Of a DNA stretch of 64,000 bases, positions 10,943-20,143 are shown piece after piece (within the stretch, counting starts at the first letter, position 1; the number at the start of each line of letters is the position of its first letter). The DNA lies in assembly GCA_003667865.1 (NCBI GenBank), contig CP033051.1:1185001-1249000 (forward strand). Reading direction: 5' to 3'. Source of the DNA: Rossellomorea marisflavi. Lineage in GTDB: Bacteria > Bacillota > Bacilli > Bacillales > Bacillaceae_B. The notes beneath the pieces were generated by a model, which saw only the letters and a program-made list of their open reading frames with translations, was not told the DNA's origin and searched no databases. The position numbers and the translations under genes are program-made.

Positions 10943-11632
10943 ATGAACTACCAAGTGGTAATTCCTGCAGCAGGTAGAGGGAAACGAATGAAGGCAAGTA
11001 AGAACAAGCTTCTTCTTGAATTACAGGGTTGTCCGATTATTATTCATACATTAAAGGTGTTTGAACAGGACCCGAATTGCAATGGCATCTATTTAGCAAT
11101 CAACGAAGATGATCGAGCTGAGCTTGAAAAACATATAGCTCATCATCAATTACATAAAGTACAAAAATTAGTGCAGGGTGGCGAGGAACGGCAGCATAGT
11201 GTATGTAATGCCCTAAAGCATGTAACGGAGGAACTGGTCCTTGTTCATGATGGAGCACGTCCGTTTATCAAACAGACTGTTATTAAAAGTTTAGTTAGTC
11301 ATGCAAGTCAATCGGGAGCTGCCATCGCGGCCGTACCGGTAAAAGACACAATAAAGAAAGTAATAAATAATGAAGTGGAAGAAACGATTGACCGATCCAG
11401 CCTATGGATGGTTCAGACTCCTCAGGCGTTCCGTACTTCTTTATTAATTCAATCACATGAAGAAGCTCAGGCTGAACAATATCTTGGCACTGATGAAGCT
11501 TCACTAGTTGAGCGAATGGACGTAACAGTAGGAATTGTTGAAAGTGATTATGACAATATCAAATTAACTACGCCAGAAGATTTATACTTTGCAGAAGCAA
11601 TTCTACGAAAACATTCCAATATAATAATATAG
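10943..11632 (+). CDS. ispD: IspD, 2-C-methyl-D-erythritol 4-phosphate cytidylyltransferase
   Basis: 229 aa from the ATG behind AAAGGGAG; an upstream in-frame ATG at 10913 lacks a ribosome binding site. It has the nucleotidyltransferase signature [15 protein letters not shown] at the N-terminus and [11 protein letters not shown] near residue 98, plus VPVKDTIK and the VQTPQAF segment. It makes CDP-methylerythritol in the non-mevalonate isoprenoid pathway. It is followed 11 nt later by ispF, the usual pairing. Confidence 0.97.
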   Translation: MNYQVVIPAAGRGKRMKASKNKLLLELQGCPIIIHTLKVFEQDPNCNGIYLAINEDDRAELEKHIAHHQLHKVQKLVQGGEERQHSVCNALKHVTEELVLVHDGARPFIKQTVIKSLVSHASQSGAAIAAVPVKDTIKKVINNEVEETIDRSSLWMVQTPQAFRTSLLIQSHEEAQAEQYLGTDEASLVERMDVTVGIVESDYDNIKLTTPEDLYFAEAILRKHSNIII

Positions 11633-11643
11633 GGGGAACAAGG

Positions 11644-12126
11644 ATGTTTCGAATTGGACAAGGCTTTGATGTACATAAACTTGTAGAAGATCGTCCACTT
11701 ATTCTAGGTGGTATCACCATTCCATATGAGAAAGGCCTATTAGGTCATTCAGATGCAGACGTCCTGCTACACACGATTGCAGATGCTTGCTTAGGTGCTA
11801 TCGCATCAGGAGACATCGGAAAACACTTTCCAGACACAGATCCAGAATTTAAAGACGCGGATTCAGCAAAACTTCTAACTCATGTGTGGGAGCTAGTTAA
11901 AGAACAAGGCTATGAATTAGCAAACATCGACGCAACCATCATCGCAGAACAACCCAAAATGAGACCATACATAGACCAAATGAGAGAAAGAATCGCCACA
12001 CTACTAGAAGCAGACATAACCCAAATAAACGTAAAAGCAACAACCTCAGAAAAACTAGGCTTCACAGGAAGAGGAGAAGGCATAGCCTGCCAATCAACCA
12101 TCCTGATACAAAAAACTCAGGTCTAG
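11644..12126 (+). CDS. ispF: IspF, 2-C-methyl-D-erythritol 2,4-cyclodiphosphate synthase
   Basis: 160 aa, full length. The metal-binding motifs GQGFDVHKL (start of the protein) and [15 protein letters not shown] (about residues 34-48) are intact, as is the C-terminal [17 protein letters not shown]. It cyclises CDP-ME 2-phosphate to MEcPP in isoprenoid synthesis. The second half is oddly T-poor with C- and A-ending codons, unlike ispD and the first half of ispF. Confidence 0.97.
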   Translation: MFRIGQGFDVHKLVEDRPLILGGITIPYEKGLLGHSDADVLLHTIADACLGAIASGDIGKHFPDTDPEFKDADSAKLLTHVWELVKEQGYELANIDATIIAEQPKMRPYIDQMRERIATLLEADITQINVKATTSEKLGFTGRGEGIACQSTILIQKTQV

Positions 12127-12264
12127 AACGTATGTGTTACAAGTTATCAATTGCATAATTTGTAGAGGTGGATATAGGTGGAGTTCAATAGAGATTGATC
12201 TATTCTTGTAAATGATAGAGAAATACTCATTGTATAAGAATTAGTTACATAGTAAAACTACAGA

Positions 12265-12392
12265 GTTGCTTGGAGCGGAAGGGTGCTTGACTCCTGCGGG
12301 ATTAGTGGGTCAGGTGAGACCCGGATGAGCGTAGCGAAGAGGAGGCTCACCGCCCACCCGCGGAAAGCAAGCACCCTGGAGCGCAAAGCAAC
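12265..12392. repeat. long imperfect palindrome (REP/MITE-like Bacillus intergenic repeat)
   Basis: The outer arms GTTGCTTGGAGCGGAAGGGT and CCCTGGAGCGCAAAGCAAC are roughly inverse complements. Inner arms (GGTGAGACC..., GAGGCTCACC) pair within. The 128-nt GC-rich element sits in an otherwise AT-rich spacer. From memory, related sequences occur many times in Bacillus-type genomes between genes. No ORF is supported. The rest of the 12127-12520 spacer shows only the gltX ribosome binding site. Confidence 0.75.
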
Positions 12393-12520
12393 GGACTTCT
12401 TAAAAAGCTTTCCTACACCAAAATAATATAATAATTTTGAACAAGCTTTATTCCTAAAACAGTCGGTGGTACAATATTTCAGAGATTATACATATACAAA
12501 AATTAATAGGAGGACTCCCC

Positions 12521-13978
12521 ATGACACAAGAAATCAGAGTACGCTACGCCCCAAGTCCAACAGGACATTTACATATCGGAAACGCAAGAACAGCCCTATT
12601 CAACTACCTATACGCACGCAACACAGGTGGTAAATTCATCATCCGTATCGAAGACACAGACAAAAAACGTAACATCGAAGGCGGAGAAGAAAGCCAGCTC
12701 CAATACCTAAAATGGCTAGGGATTGACTGGGACGAAAGCATCGATAAAGACGGAGGCTATGGCCCTTATCGTCAATCCGAACGAAACCACATATACAAAA
12801 AATACTATGATGAACTATTAGAAAGCGGTTCAGCATATAAATGCTACTGTACAGAAGAAGAGCTAGAAGCAGAACGCGAAGCACAATCAGCTCGTGGAGA
12901 AATGCCAAGATACTCAAATAAATGCCGAAACCTTACAGATGAAGAAAGAGCCAAACTAGAGCAAGAAGGCCGTGAGCCAAGCATTCGTTTTAAAGTGCCT
13001 GCAGGTAAAGTATACTCATTCAATGATATCGTAAAAGAAGAAGTATCCTTTGAAGCGGATGGCATCGGTGACTTTGTCATTGTTAAAAAAGACGGAACAC
13101 CTACGTATAACTTTGCAGTCGCTGTAGATGACTACCTTATGAAAATCACACATGTTCTTCGTGGTGATGACCATATCTCAAATACACCAAAGCAAATGAT
13201 GATCTATGAAGCTTTAGGCTGGGAAGCTCCTGTGTTTGGGCACATGACATTAATCGTGAATGAAAATCGAAAAAAATTAAGTAAACGTGATGAGTCTATC
13301 ATTCAATTTATCGAGCAGTATGAAGCGCTTGGTTATTTACCGGAAGCCCTTTTCAATTTTATTGCTTTACTTGGTTGGTCTCCAAAAGGGGAAGAAGAAA
13401 TCTTTACAAAAGAAGAATTCATTGAAATCTTTGATCCAGAACGTTTATCGACTTCACCGGCTGTATTCGATAAACAAAAACTAACATGGATGAACAATCA
13501 GTACTTGAAAAAGCTTGATCTAAGTCAAGTAGTGGAACTTGCACTTCCGCATCTCATTAAGTCCGGAAAGCTAAGTGAGAACTTGTCAGCTGATGAGCGC
13601 AAATGGGCAGAAGGTGTTATTGGCTTATATCAAGAGCAAATGAGCTATGGAGCCGAGATTGTGGAACTATCAGAAATGTTCTTCAAGGATGATATTAGCT
13701 ATGAAGAAGAAGCAAAAGCAGTACTTGAAGAAGAACAAGTTCCAGAAGTTCTTTCTGCATTCGTAGAAGAAATCGACAAGCTAGAAATCTATGAGGCAGC
13801 AGAAATAAAATCAGCCATTAAAGCTGTTCAGAAATCAACTGGTCATAAAGGGAAAAAGTTGTTTATGCCAATTCGTGTGGCAGTATCAGGGCAAACTCAT
13901 GGACCAGAATTACCGAATGCAATTGAATTATTAGGGAAAGATAAAGTAAAACATCGAATTCAGAGTCTTTTGGGTTAA
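12521..13978 (+). CDS. gltX: glutamyl-tRNA synthetase
   Basis: 485 aa class I synthetase. The HIGH-type motif is in [18 protein letters not shown] (residues about 7-24) and the KMSKS-type motif is KLSKRDES (about 252-259). The C-terminal anticodon-binding region includes [16 protein letters not shown]. In organisms lacking GlnRS it also charges tRNA-Gln with Glu for GatCAB correction; which applies here cannot be judged from the window. GGAGGA precedes the ATG. About the first 150 codons are rich in C- and A-ending codons, unlike the rest. Confidence 0.97.
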   Translation: MTQEIRVRYAPSPTGHLHIGNARTALFNYLYARNTGGKFIIRIEDTDKKRNIEGGEESQLQYLKWLGIDWDESIDKDGGYGPYRQSERNHIYKKYYDELLESGSAYKCYCTEEELEAEREAQSARGEMPRYSNKCRNLTDEERAKLEQEGREPSIRFKVPAGKVYSFNDIVKEEVSFEADGIGDFVIVKKDGTPTYNFAVAVDDYLMKITHVLRGDDHISNTPKQMMIYEALGWEAPVFGHMTLIVNENRKKLSKRDESIIQFIEQYEALGYLPEALFNFIALLGWSPKGEEEIFTKEEFIEIFDPERLSTSPAVFDKQKLTWMNNQYLKKLDLSQVVELALPHLIKSGKLSENLSADERKWAEGVIGLYQEQMSYGAEIVELSEMFFKDDISYEEEAKAVLEEEQVPEVLSAFVEEIDKLEIYEAAEIKSAIKAVQKSTGHKGKKLFMPIRVAVSGQTHGPELPNAIELLGKDKVKHRIQSLLG

Positions 13979-14029
13979 CATTTTGATGAAAATATAATAT
14001 ATTAAAAGTATTCCTAATTAAACATGTAA

Positions 14030-14297
14030 AAGCGAAGATGAGGAGAAGTAAAAAGACAATGTCTCAAAATGAACAGGAACCGTTCATTGAAAGAGAGAAC
14101 CATCACCGGCTGAAAGTGGTTTAGACCTCTTGTCTTTTGAAATGCACCTCAGAGTCCTTTGTTGAAAATAGAGTAGACATTGGCGGGGAACCTACGTTAA
14201 AGGTGAGAGTTGGAAGAGGGGACACACCCCTTTTTAATCAGAGTGGAACCGCGCCAAAAAAGCGTCTCTGTCAGTAATGACAGGGGCGCTTTTTTTA
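14030..14297 (+). promoter_or_regulatory. T-box riboswitch (tRNA-Cys responsive) ahead of cysE-cysS
   Basis: It has a stem I region from about 14030, a likely specifier UGC at 14143-14145, the T-box sequence AGAGTGGAACCGCG (14240-14253) and a terminator hairpin (AAAAAAGCG...CGCTTTTTT, 14255-14297). The T-box pairs with the 3' end of uncharged tRNA to form the antiterminator, so low Cys-tRNA charging turns on cysES. The specifier assignment rests on sequence context and the cysteine genes downstream. Confidence 0.92.
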
Positions 14298-14332
14298 TTG
14301 ATTAGGTTAAAACACGAAGGGAGATCATTCAG

Positions 14333-14995
14333 GTGGCATTCTTTAAAATGATAAAAGAAGATATCGAAACAGTCTTTGATCAAGACCCCGCTGCCAGAAG
14401 TGCGATTGAAGTCGTCTTAACATATTCAGGCTTACACGCAATTTGGGCTCATCGTATTGCTCACTTCTTTTACAAACGTAAGTTTTTATTTATTGCAAGG
14501 ATCATTTCACAACTAAGCCGCTTTTTTACCGGAGTGGAGATTCATCCTGGTGCAAAAATCGGTCGTAGATTTTTTATTGATCATGGAATGGGTGTAGTGA
14601 TCGGTGAAACCTGTGAAATCGGAGATAATGTTACGATCTTCCAGGGAGTGACGCTTGGAGGAACAGGGAAAGAAAAAGGCAAAAGGCATCCTACAGTAAG
14701 AGATCATGCCTTAATTGCAACAGGTGCAAAGGTCCTTGGGTCCATTGAAGTAGGAGAATATTCTAAAATAGGGGCAGGTTCAGTTGTATTAAAAAATGTC
14801 CCACCAAATTCAACTGTTGTTGGTATTCCAGGAGAGGTCGTCATACAAGATGGAGTTAGAGTGAAGAAGGATCTAAATCATTGTGACTTGCCAGATCCAG
14901 TGAACGATCGCCTTAGACAAATGCAAGGTGAAATTGATGAACTTAAAAAAATGCTACAAGAGCAGCAAAAGGAAAGGAGTCGTACGACATCATGA
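14333..14995 (+). CDS. cysE: serine O-acetyltransferase
   Basis: 220 aa with a GTG start after GAAGGGAG. The N-terminal helical region is followed by the left-handed beta-helix hexapeptide-repeat domain ([61 protein letters not shown]). The catalytic His in FIDHG and the acetyl-CoA-binding [12 protein letters not shown] are present. It makes O-acetylserine, the first step of cysteine synthesis, and is controlled by the upstream T-box. It overlaps cysS by 4 nt. Confidence 0.97.
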   Translation: MAFFKMIKEDIETVFDQDPAARSAIEVVLTYSGLHAIWAHRIAHFFYKRKFLFIARIISQLSRFFTGVEIHPGAKIGRRFFIDHGMGVVIGETCEIGDNVTIFQGVTLGGTGKEKGKRHPTVRDHALIATGAKVLGSIEVGEYSKIGAGSVVLKNVPPNSTVVGIPGEVVIQDGVRVKKDLNHCDLPDPVNDRLRQMQGEIDELKKMLQEQQKERSRTTS

Positions 14996-16395
14996 CCATT
15001 GAAATTTATAACACGTTAACTAGAAAAAAAGAACCCTTCATCCCACTAGAGGAAGGGAAAGTGAAAATGTATGTATGTGGTCCAACCGTATACAACTATA
15101 TTCATATTGGAAATGCTAGACCAGCTATTGTTTTTGATACAGTTCGTCGCTATCTTGACTACCGTGGCTATGATGTTACATTTGTATCGAATTTTACGGA
15201 TGTAGATGATAAGCTGATTCGAGCTGCGAATGAGTTAGGTGAAGATGTACCAACAATCTCTAAACGCTTCATTCAAGCTTATCATGAAGATGTTGAGGCT
15301 CTAGGCTGCCAACGAGCAGATATACACCCCACAGTTACCGAGAATATTCAAACAATCATTGAATTTATTGAAGCACTTATTGAAAAGGGCTATGCATATG
15401 AATCACAAGGTGATGTATATTACCGTACTCGTAAATTTGAAGGTTACGGAAAGCTTTCTCATCAATCCGTCGACGAATTAAAACTAGGTGCACGTATTGA
15501 AGTGGGAGAAAAGAAAGAAGATGCTCTTGATTTTGTACTGTGGAAAGCGGCTAAAGAAGGGGAAATCTCTTGGAGTAGTCCATGGGGCGAAGGAAGACCG
15601 GGATGGCATATTGAATGTTCCGCTATGGCAAAGCGTTATTTAGGTGAAACAATCGATATTCATGCTGGTGGCCAGGACTTAACATTCCCTCACCACGAGA
15701 ATGAAATTGCTCAGTCAGAGGCCGTATCTGGAAAACCATTTGCAAAGTATTGGATGCATAATGGGTATATTAATATTGATAACGAAAAAATGTCAAAGTC
15801 ACTTGGGAACTTTGTATTAGTACATGACATTATAAAAGAGCAGGATCCACAAGTATTACGATTCTTTATGTTATCTGTACATTATCGTCATCCTATTAAT
15901 TATAATTTAGAGCTGTTGTCAAATGCTGCATCAGCACTTGATCGTATTAAAACAGCTTATCATAACCTTCAGCATCGAAGAGAATCTAGTATGAATCTAG
16001 ATCAGGATCAAGCAAAGTGGTTAGATAAAATACAATCTTTAAAAGAAGATTTTATTACAGCTATGGATGACGATTTCAATACAGCGAACGGTATTTCAGT
16101 TCTTTTTGAACTTTCCAAGCAAGCGAATTATTATGTGTTAGAAAAAAATACATCGACAGAAACAATTGATGCATTCTTACAGCAGTTTAAAGAATTCTTC
16201 TCAGTATTGGGTCTCTCGTTAGAAGCGGAAAAGGAACTTCTTGATGAAGAGATTGAAGCATTACTGGAAAAACGAATTCAAGCTCGAAAAGACCGTAACT
16301 TTCAGTTAGCAGATGAAATTCGCGACCAGTTAAAGGACATGAATATCATCCTTGAGGATACAGCACAAGGTACCCGTTGGAAGCGAGGATCATAA
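14992..16395 (+). CDS. cysS: cysteinyl-tRNA synthetase
   Basis: 467 aa class I synthetase. The zinc-binding Cys is in [11 protein letters not shown] (near residue 28), followed by [15 protein letters not shown] (zinc ligand Cys), [13 protein letters not shown] and the KMSKSLGNF motif (near 266-274). The C-terminal helical domain binds tRNA. It is translationally coupled to cysE, so cysteine supply and tRNA-Cys charging respond together to the T-box. Confidence 0.98.
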   Translation: MTIEIYNTLTRKKEPFIPLEEGKVKMYVCGPTVYNYIHIGNARPAIVFDTVRRYLDYRGYDVTFVSNFTDVDDKLIRAANELGEDVPTISKRFIQAYHEDVEALGCQRADIHPTVTENIQTIIEFIEALIEKGYAYESQGDVYYRTRKFEGYGKLSHQSVDELKLGARIEVGEKKEDALDFVLWKAAKEGEISWSSPWGEGRPGWHIECSAMAKRYLGETIDIHAGGQDLTFPHHENEIAQSEAVSGKPFAKYWMHNGYINIDNEKMSKSLGNFVLVHDIIKEQDPQVLRFFMLSVHYRHPINYNLELLSNAASALDRIKTAYHNLQHRRESSMNLDQDQAKWLDKIQSLKEDFITAMDDDFNTANGISVLFELSKQANYYVLEKNTSTETIDAFLQQFKEFFSVLGLSLEAEKELLDEEIEALLEKRIQARKDRNFQLADEIRDQLKDMNIILEDTAQGTRWKRGS

Positions 16396-16399
16396 TTCA

Positions 16400-16804
16400 A
16401 TGCAACGAGAACTGAATGAACAAATTGATGCAAAACAAATGAATGCGTTAGCACTTGCCTATATGGGGGATGCTGTCTATGAGGTATATGTTAGACAGCT
16501 CCTTCTAACAAAGGGAAAAATCAAACCAAACCAATTACATCGAGCAGCAACAAACTATGTGTCTGCGAAAGCACAGGCATCCATTTTAAAAGAACTTACT
16601 GATCAAGAATTGCTTACAGAGAATGAAATATCAATCGTTAAAAGGGGCAGAAATGCTAAATCAGGAACGACCCCAAAAAATACGGATGTACAAACATACC
16701 GACATAGCTCTGCATTTGAAGCGTTAATTGGATACTTATTTTTGACCGACCAAACAGAACGAATGGAAGCATTGTTGACAATTATTTTTGAACAAGAACG
16801 ATAA
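16400..16804 (+). CDS. mrnC: Mini-ribonuclease III (MrnC)
   Basis: 134 aa from the ATG at 16400, which follows GCGAGGA and begins after the cysS stop; a longer reading from 16352 would overlap cysS. The RNase III-type core [15 protein letters not shown] (near residue 15-30) carries the catalytic Asp, and [10 protein letters not shown] and [14 protein letters not shown] carry the second set of acidic residues. It lacks the double-stranded RNA-binding domain, as is characteristic. It matures 23S rRNA 3' and 5' ends. Confidence 0.95.
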   Translation: MQRELNEQIDAKQMNALALAYMGDAVYEVYVRQLLLTKGKIKPNQLHRAATNYVSAKAQASILKELTDQELLTENEISIVKRGRNAKSGTTPKNTDVQTYRHSSAFEALIGYLFLTDQTERMEALLTIIFEQER

Positions 16805-16820
16805 GAAAGGAGGATGTACG

Positions 16821-17573
16821 ATGAGTAAAGAAAATAATGATTTTATTGCAGGAAGAAATCCAGTCATAGAAGCATTGAAAGCAGGCCGTGACATTAATAA
16901 GATATGGATTGCAGAAGGATCTCAAAAAGGATCCGTTCAACAAATTATTGGACTAGCAAAAGACTTAAACGTAATGGTTCAATATGTGCCAAAGAAAAAA
17001 ATTGAGCAAATGGTACAAGAAAACCATCAGGGGGTTGTCGCTCAAGTTGCAGCCTACCAGTATGCTGAATTAGAAGACTTATTTAAAAAAGCTGAAAAGG
17101 CAAATGAAGATCCTTTCTTTATTTTATTGGATGAATTAGAAGACCCTCATAATTTAGGGTCTGTGATGAGAACGGCTGATGCAGTGGGAGCACACGGCAT
17201 TATCATTCCAAAGCGTAGAGCTGTTGGACTAACACATACTGTTGCAAAGGCATCAACAGGAGCGATAGAGCATATCCCTGTAGCAAGAGTAACGAATCTT
17301 GCTCAAACGGTTGATAAGCTAAAGGAAAAAGGTCTTTGGATTGCCGGAACCGACGCAAAAGGAAAACAAGATTTCCGACAGCTTGATGGTACACTTCCAA
17401 TCTGTCTCATTATTGGTAGTGAAGGGAAGGGTATGAGTCGATTACTAGGTGACAAATGCGACTTTCTAATTCATTTACCTATGAAAGGGCATGTAACATC
17501 TCTTAATGCTTCTGTAGCAGCGAGTATCCTTATGTATGAGGTCTTTAGAAAACGCTATCCACTAGGAGAGTAG
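16821..17573 (+). CDS. rlmB: RlmB, 23S rRNA (Gm2251) 2'-O-methyltransferase (SpoU family)
   Basis: 250 aa from the ATG after AAAGGAGG. The N-terminal substrate-binding domain begins IAGRNPVIEAL. SpoU motifs are LDELEDPHNLGSVMRTADAVG (motif 1), LIIGSEGKGMSRLLGDKCD (motif 2) and LPMKGHVTSLNASVAASILMYE (motif 3). The knot fold binds SAM. It follows mrnC by 16 nt in the cysES-mrnC-rlmB-rae1 operon, so two rRNA-maturation enzymes are adjacent. Confidence 0.95.
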   Translation: MSKENNDFIAGRNPVIEALKAGRDINKIWIAEGSQKGSVQQIIGLAKDLNVMVQYVPKKKIEQMVQENHQGVVAQVAAYQYAELEDLFKKAEKANEDPFFILLDELEDPHNLGSVMRTADAVGAHGIIIPKRRAVGLTHTVAKASTGAIEHIPVARVTNLAQTVDKLKEKGLWIAGTDAKGKQDFRQLDGTLPICLIIGSEGKGMSRLLGDKCDFLIHLPMKGHVTSLNASVAASILMYEVFRKRYPLGE

Positions 17574-17577
17574 GGTC

Positions 17578-18087
17578 ATGAATATACTCATAGTGGATGG
17601 CTATAATATCATCGGTGCATGGCCGGAGCTTAATGCTTTAAAGAGAAAAGACCTATCAGCAGCACGTGATCGGCTAGTTGAAAAGATGGCAGAATATCAA
17701 GGGTATACAGGCTACCGCGTCATTGTTGTTTTTGATGCTTATTATGTTCAAGGTATTGAGCGTAAATTTAAAAATAGCAAAGTGGATGTTCTGTTTACAC
17801 GAGAAAATGAGACAGCGGATGAAAGAATAGAAAAACTTGCAATTGAATTAAATAATATCAAGACACAAATCTATGTCGCCACTTCGGATTATACGGAGCA
17901 ATGGGCAATTTTTGGACAAGGGGCATTAAGAAAGTCTGCAAGAGAACTTTTAACAGAGATGAATTCAATAGAAAAAAAGATATCCAAAAAAGTCCAGAAA
18001 AGCGTACAGGATAGGCCTTCATCCAAAATTCAGTTACCTGATGAAGTTGCAGAAATTTTCGAAAAATGGCGTCGGGGACAACAATGA
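17578..18087 (+). CDS. rae1: Rae1 (YacP), ribosome-associated NYN/PIN endoribonuclease
   Basis: 169 aa of the NYN/PIN fold. The N-terminal LIVDGYNIIGAWPEL supplies the first catalytic Asp, and VVFDAYY, ENETADERIEKLA and VATSDYTEQW supply further acidic positions. In B. subtilis Rae1 cuts mRNAs in the ribosomal A site. It begins 4 nt after rlmB. The C-terminus ends just before sigH. Confidence 0.94.
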   Translation: MNILIVDGYNIIGAWPELNALKRKDLSAARDRLVEKMAEYQGYTGYRVIVVFDAYYVQGIERKFKNSKVDVLFTRENETADERIEKLAIELNNIKTQIYVATSDYTEQWAIFGQGALRKSARELLTEMNSIEKKISKKVQKSVQDRPSSKIQLPDEVAEIFEKWRRGQQ

Positions 18088-18155
18088 GCGGTTGACGTTA
18101 GAAAATTATGTACTGTATAATATTTCTATCGATGGTTTTGCACGGGGGGATTTGT

Positions 18156-18815
18156 GTGAGCGAAGACAGCTGGGTGGGAATCGGTAGAAATAAAAACGAA
18201 TACGAGCTTATGGATGATGAAGCAATTATTGAAGCGGTTCACAAAGGCCAAAGTGAAGCGTTAGATCATCTTATTAATAAGTATCGTAATTTTGTAAGAG
18301 CAAAGGCACGCTCTTATTTTTTAATAGGTGCCGATAAGGAAGATATTGTTCAAGAAGGAATGATTGGACTCTATAAAGCAATACGAGATTATAAAGAGGA
18401 CAAGCTTACATCCTTCAAAGCTTTTGCAGAATTATGTATTACACGTCAAATTATTACCGCTATAAAAACCGCAACAAGACAAAAGCACATCCCGTTAAAT
18501 TCTTACGTATCGTTGGACAAGCCGATATACGATGATGAGTCAGACCGGACATTACTTGATGTCATTTCGGGTGTTAAGGCTACAGATCCGGAAGAGCTTA
18601 TTATTAATCGTGAAGAGTTTGATAGTATGGAAGATAAAATGGCTGAATTATTAAGTGATTTAGAGAGGAAAGTTTTGTCACTCTATCTCGATGGCCAATC
18701 TTACCAAGAGATTTCAGAAGAGTTAAATCGCCACGTGAAATCAATAGATAATGCTCTTCAACGAGTAAAGCGTAAGTTAGAACGTTATCTAGAAGTACGG
18801 GAAATGACATTGTAA
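18156..18815 (+). CDS. sigH: RNA polymerase sigma-H factor (stationary phase/sporulation)
   Basis: 219 aa if started at the GTG at 18156, which has a GGGGGG ribosome binding site about 7 nt upstream; the longer reading from 18108 adds a hydrophobic extension absent from known SigH. Region 2 includes YRNFVRAKARSYFLIGADKEDIVQEGMIGLYKAIRDY, and region 4 includes SYQEISEELNRHVKSIDNALQRVKRKLE. SigH drives early sporulation and competence genes. Position after rae1 is conserved. Confidence 0.96.
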   Translation: MSEDSWVGIGRNKNEYELMDDEAIIEAVHKGQSEALDHLINKYRNFVRAKARSYFLIGADKEDIVQEGMIGLYKAIRDYKEDKLTSFKAFAELCITRQIITAIKTATRQKHIPLNSYVSLDKPIYDDESDRTLLDVISGVKATDPEELIINREEFDSMEDKMAELLSDLERKVLSLYLDGQSYQEISEELNRHVKSIDNALQRVKRKLERYLEVREMTL

Positions 18816-18830
18816 GCTTGGTAGGCAATG

Positions 18831-18859
18831 TTGACACTCTCATTGTACCGTGTTATTTT
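18831..18859 (+). promoter_or_regulatory. probable SigA promoter for rpmGB-secE
   Basis: TTGACA (18831-18836), a 17-bp spacer and TATTTT (18854-18859, a weak -10), about 45 nt before rpmGB. Confidence 0.55.
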
Positions 18860-18904
18860 TGATAAGAATTTATAATATTATTTGCAAGCTTAATAGGTGA
18901 TAAC

Positions 18905-19054
18905 ATGTCTAATAAGTTAATCTTAGCCTGCAGTCAATGTGGATCTAGAAATTATTCTGTTCCAAAAGCAGCTAAGGACAATCAAAAACGATTAGAATTA
19001 AAGAAGTTTTGCAATACGTGTAATCAGCACACGATTCATAAAGAAACAATCTAA
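18905..19054 (+). CDS. rpmGB: 50S ribosomal protein L33 (zinc-binding form)
   Basis: 49 aa, read directly from the sequence ([19 protein letters not shown]...). It has two CxxC pairs (CSQCG and CNTCN) typical of the zinc-containing L33 paralogue. AGGTGAT precedes the ATG. It lies between sigH and secE, the standard position in Bacillus. It binds the large subunit near the E site. Confidence 0.95.
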   Translation: MSNKLILACSQCGSRNYSVPKAAKDNQKRLELKKFCNTCNQHTIHKETI

Positions 19055-19089
19055 GAGACGCTTGGATATAAGTTGGAGGTTACTTACCA

Positions 19090-19263
19090 ATGATTAAATT
19101 TTTAAACAATGTTTCATCAGAGATGAGAAAAGTCAGCTGGCCAAAACGTAAAGAATTAACTCGATATACGATTACCGTTCTGTCGACAGTGGTTTTTGTC
19201 GCTGTTTTCTTTGCAATCATTGATTTTGGTTTATCTGAACTTATTAACGTAATCCTTAAGTAA
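19090..19263 (+). CDS. secE: preprotein translocase subunit SecE
   Basis: 57 aa, read directly. The conserved cytoplasmic amphipathic helix FLNNVSSEMRKVSWPKRKEL is followed by a single transmembrane helix (about residues 30-52). It stabilises SecY in the SecYEG channel. GGAGG precedes the ATG. The next gene, nusG, is separated by about 170 nt that include a promoter-like -10 and a terminator-like hairpin. Confidence 0.95.
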   Translation: MIKFLNNVSSEMRKVSWPKRKELTRYTITVLSTVVFVAVFFAIIDFGLSELINVILK

Positions 19264-19344
19264 TTTATTGTTGTTCTGCGTTTTTGTTGTATATTGGAAG
19301 AAAAAACATGGTATAATGAAGAATAATACAGCACAAGCCCTTTC

Positions 19345-19366
19345 AAGCCCGTTTAACGGGTTTTTT
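19345..19366 (+). terminator. terminator-like hairpin in the secE-nusG spacer
   Basis: AAGCCCG (19345-19351), a TTTAA loop, CGGGTTTTTT. A TATAAT at 19312-19317 lies only about 30 nt upstream. Transcripts starting there, and read-through from secE, would meet this hairpin before nusG. It may terminate the upstream unit or attenuate nusG. Confidence 0.7.
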
Positions 19367-19405
19367 CATTTGGAGAAAATTAAGGCTGTTTGTATGCTAA
19401 ATTGT

Positions 19406-19434
19406 GAGGAGGGACGGACGTTTAGTCCTATTCA
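19406..19434 (+). promoter_or_regulatory. nusG ribosome binding site with a hairpin between SD and start
   Basis: GAGGAGGG (19406-19413) is about 22 nt from the ATG, too far for normal initiation. GGAC (19416-19419) and GTCC (19425-19428) can pair around a GTTTA loop, leaving an effective spacing of about 9 nt. No in-frame start lies closer; a stop codon is at 19423-19425. Confidence 0.6.
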
Positions 19435-19968
19435 ATGGAAAAGAATTGGTACGTTGTCCATACATACTCAGGATACGAAAATAAGGTAAAAGCAAACCTT
19501 GAGAAGCGTGTAGAATCTATGGGGATGCAGGATAAGATTTTTCGTGTAATTGTTCCTGAAGAAGAAGAGACAGAGATTAAGAATGGTAAAAAGAAAGTTG
19601 TAAAGAAAAAGGTATTTCCAGGTTACGTCATTGTTGAAATCGTGATGACAGATGACTCTTGGTATGTTGTTCGTAATACACCTGGAGTTACAGGGTTTGT
19701 TGGATCAACAGGATCAGGCTCTAAACCGACACCTTTGTTACCTGAAGAAGTAACACATCTTCTGAAACAACTTGGTGTTGAACAAAGAAAAATCGAAGTT
19801 GATTTTGAACTTGGTGAAAATGTAAAGGTAAACGAAGGTCCGTTTGCGAACTTTACAGGTTCAATTGAGGAAATCGACGAAGCAAAGGCAAAAGTAAAAG
19901 TGCTTGTAAATATGTTTGGTCGTGAAACGCCAGTTGAGTTAGATTTTACACAGGTAGAAAAATTATAA
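19435..19968 (+). CDS. nusG: transcription termination/antitermination factor NusG
   Basis: 177 aa. The NGN domain starts EKNWYVVHTYSGYENKVKANLE and the C-terminal KOW domain contains GENVKVNEGPFANFTGSIEEID. It binds the RNA polymerase clamp; in B. subtilis it promotes pausing at TTNTTT sequences. The start is fixed by an upstream in-frame stop and by identity with the usual N-terminus. The leader is unusual (see the hairpin entries). Confidence 0.97.
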   Translation: MEKNWYVVHTYSGYENKVKANLEKRVESMGMQDKIFRVIVPEEEETEIKNGKKKVVKKKVFPGYVIVEIVMTDDSWYVVRNTPGVTGFVGSTGSGSKPTPLLPEEVTHLLKQLGVEQRKIEVDFELGENVKVNEGPFANFTGSIEEIDEAKAKVKVLVNMFGRETPVELDFTQVEKL

Positions 19969-19978
19969 CGAAAAGAAC

Positions 19979-20007
19979 TTGAAATAGAATTCAAAAAGTG
20001 ATAATAT
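19979..20007 (+). promoter_or_regulatory. SigA-type promoter for rplK-rplA
   Basis: TTGAAA (19979-19984), 17-bp spacer, TAATAT (20002-20007). The predicted leader before rplK is about 130 nt. Confidence 0.75.
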
Positions 20008-20143
20008 TTCATAAGTCAGTGCGTCTTAATAAACAGGCAACTGAAATGTAATCGTTCTTTTCCAAACGGATAAGACGTTTGTTATTAAGAGTGGGAGGGT
20101 GAAAACCCAAAAAACCACATCACGGACTAAGGAGGTGTGTCTC

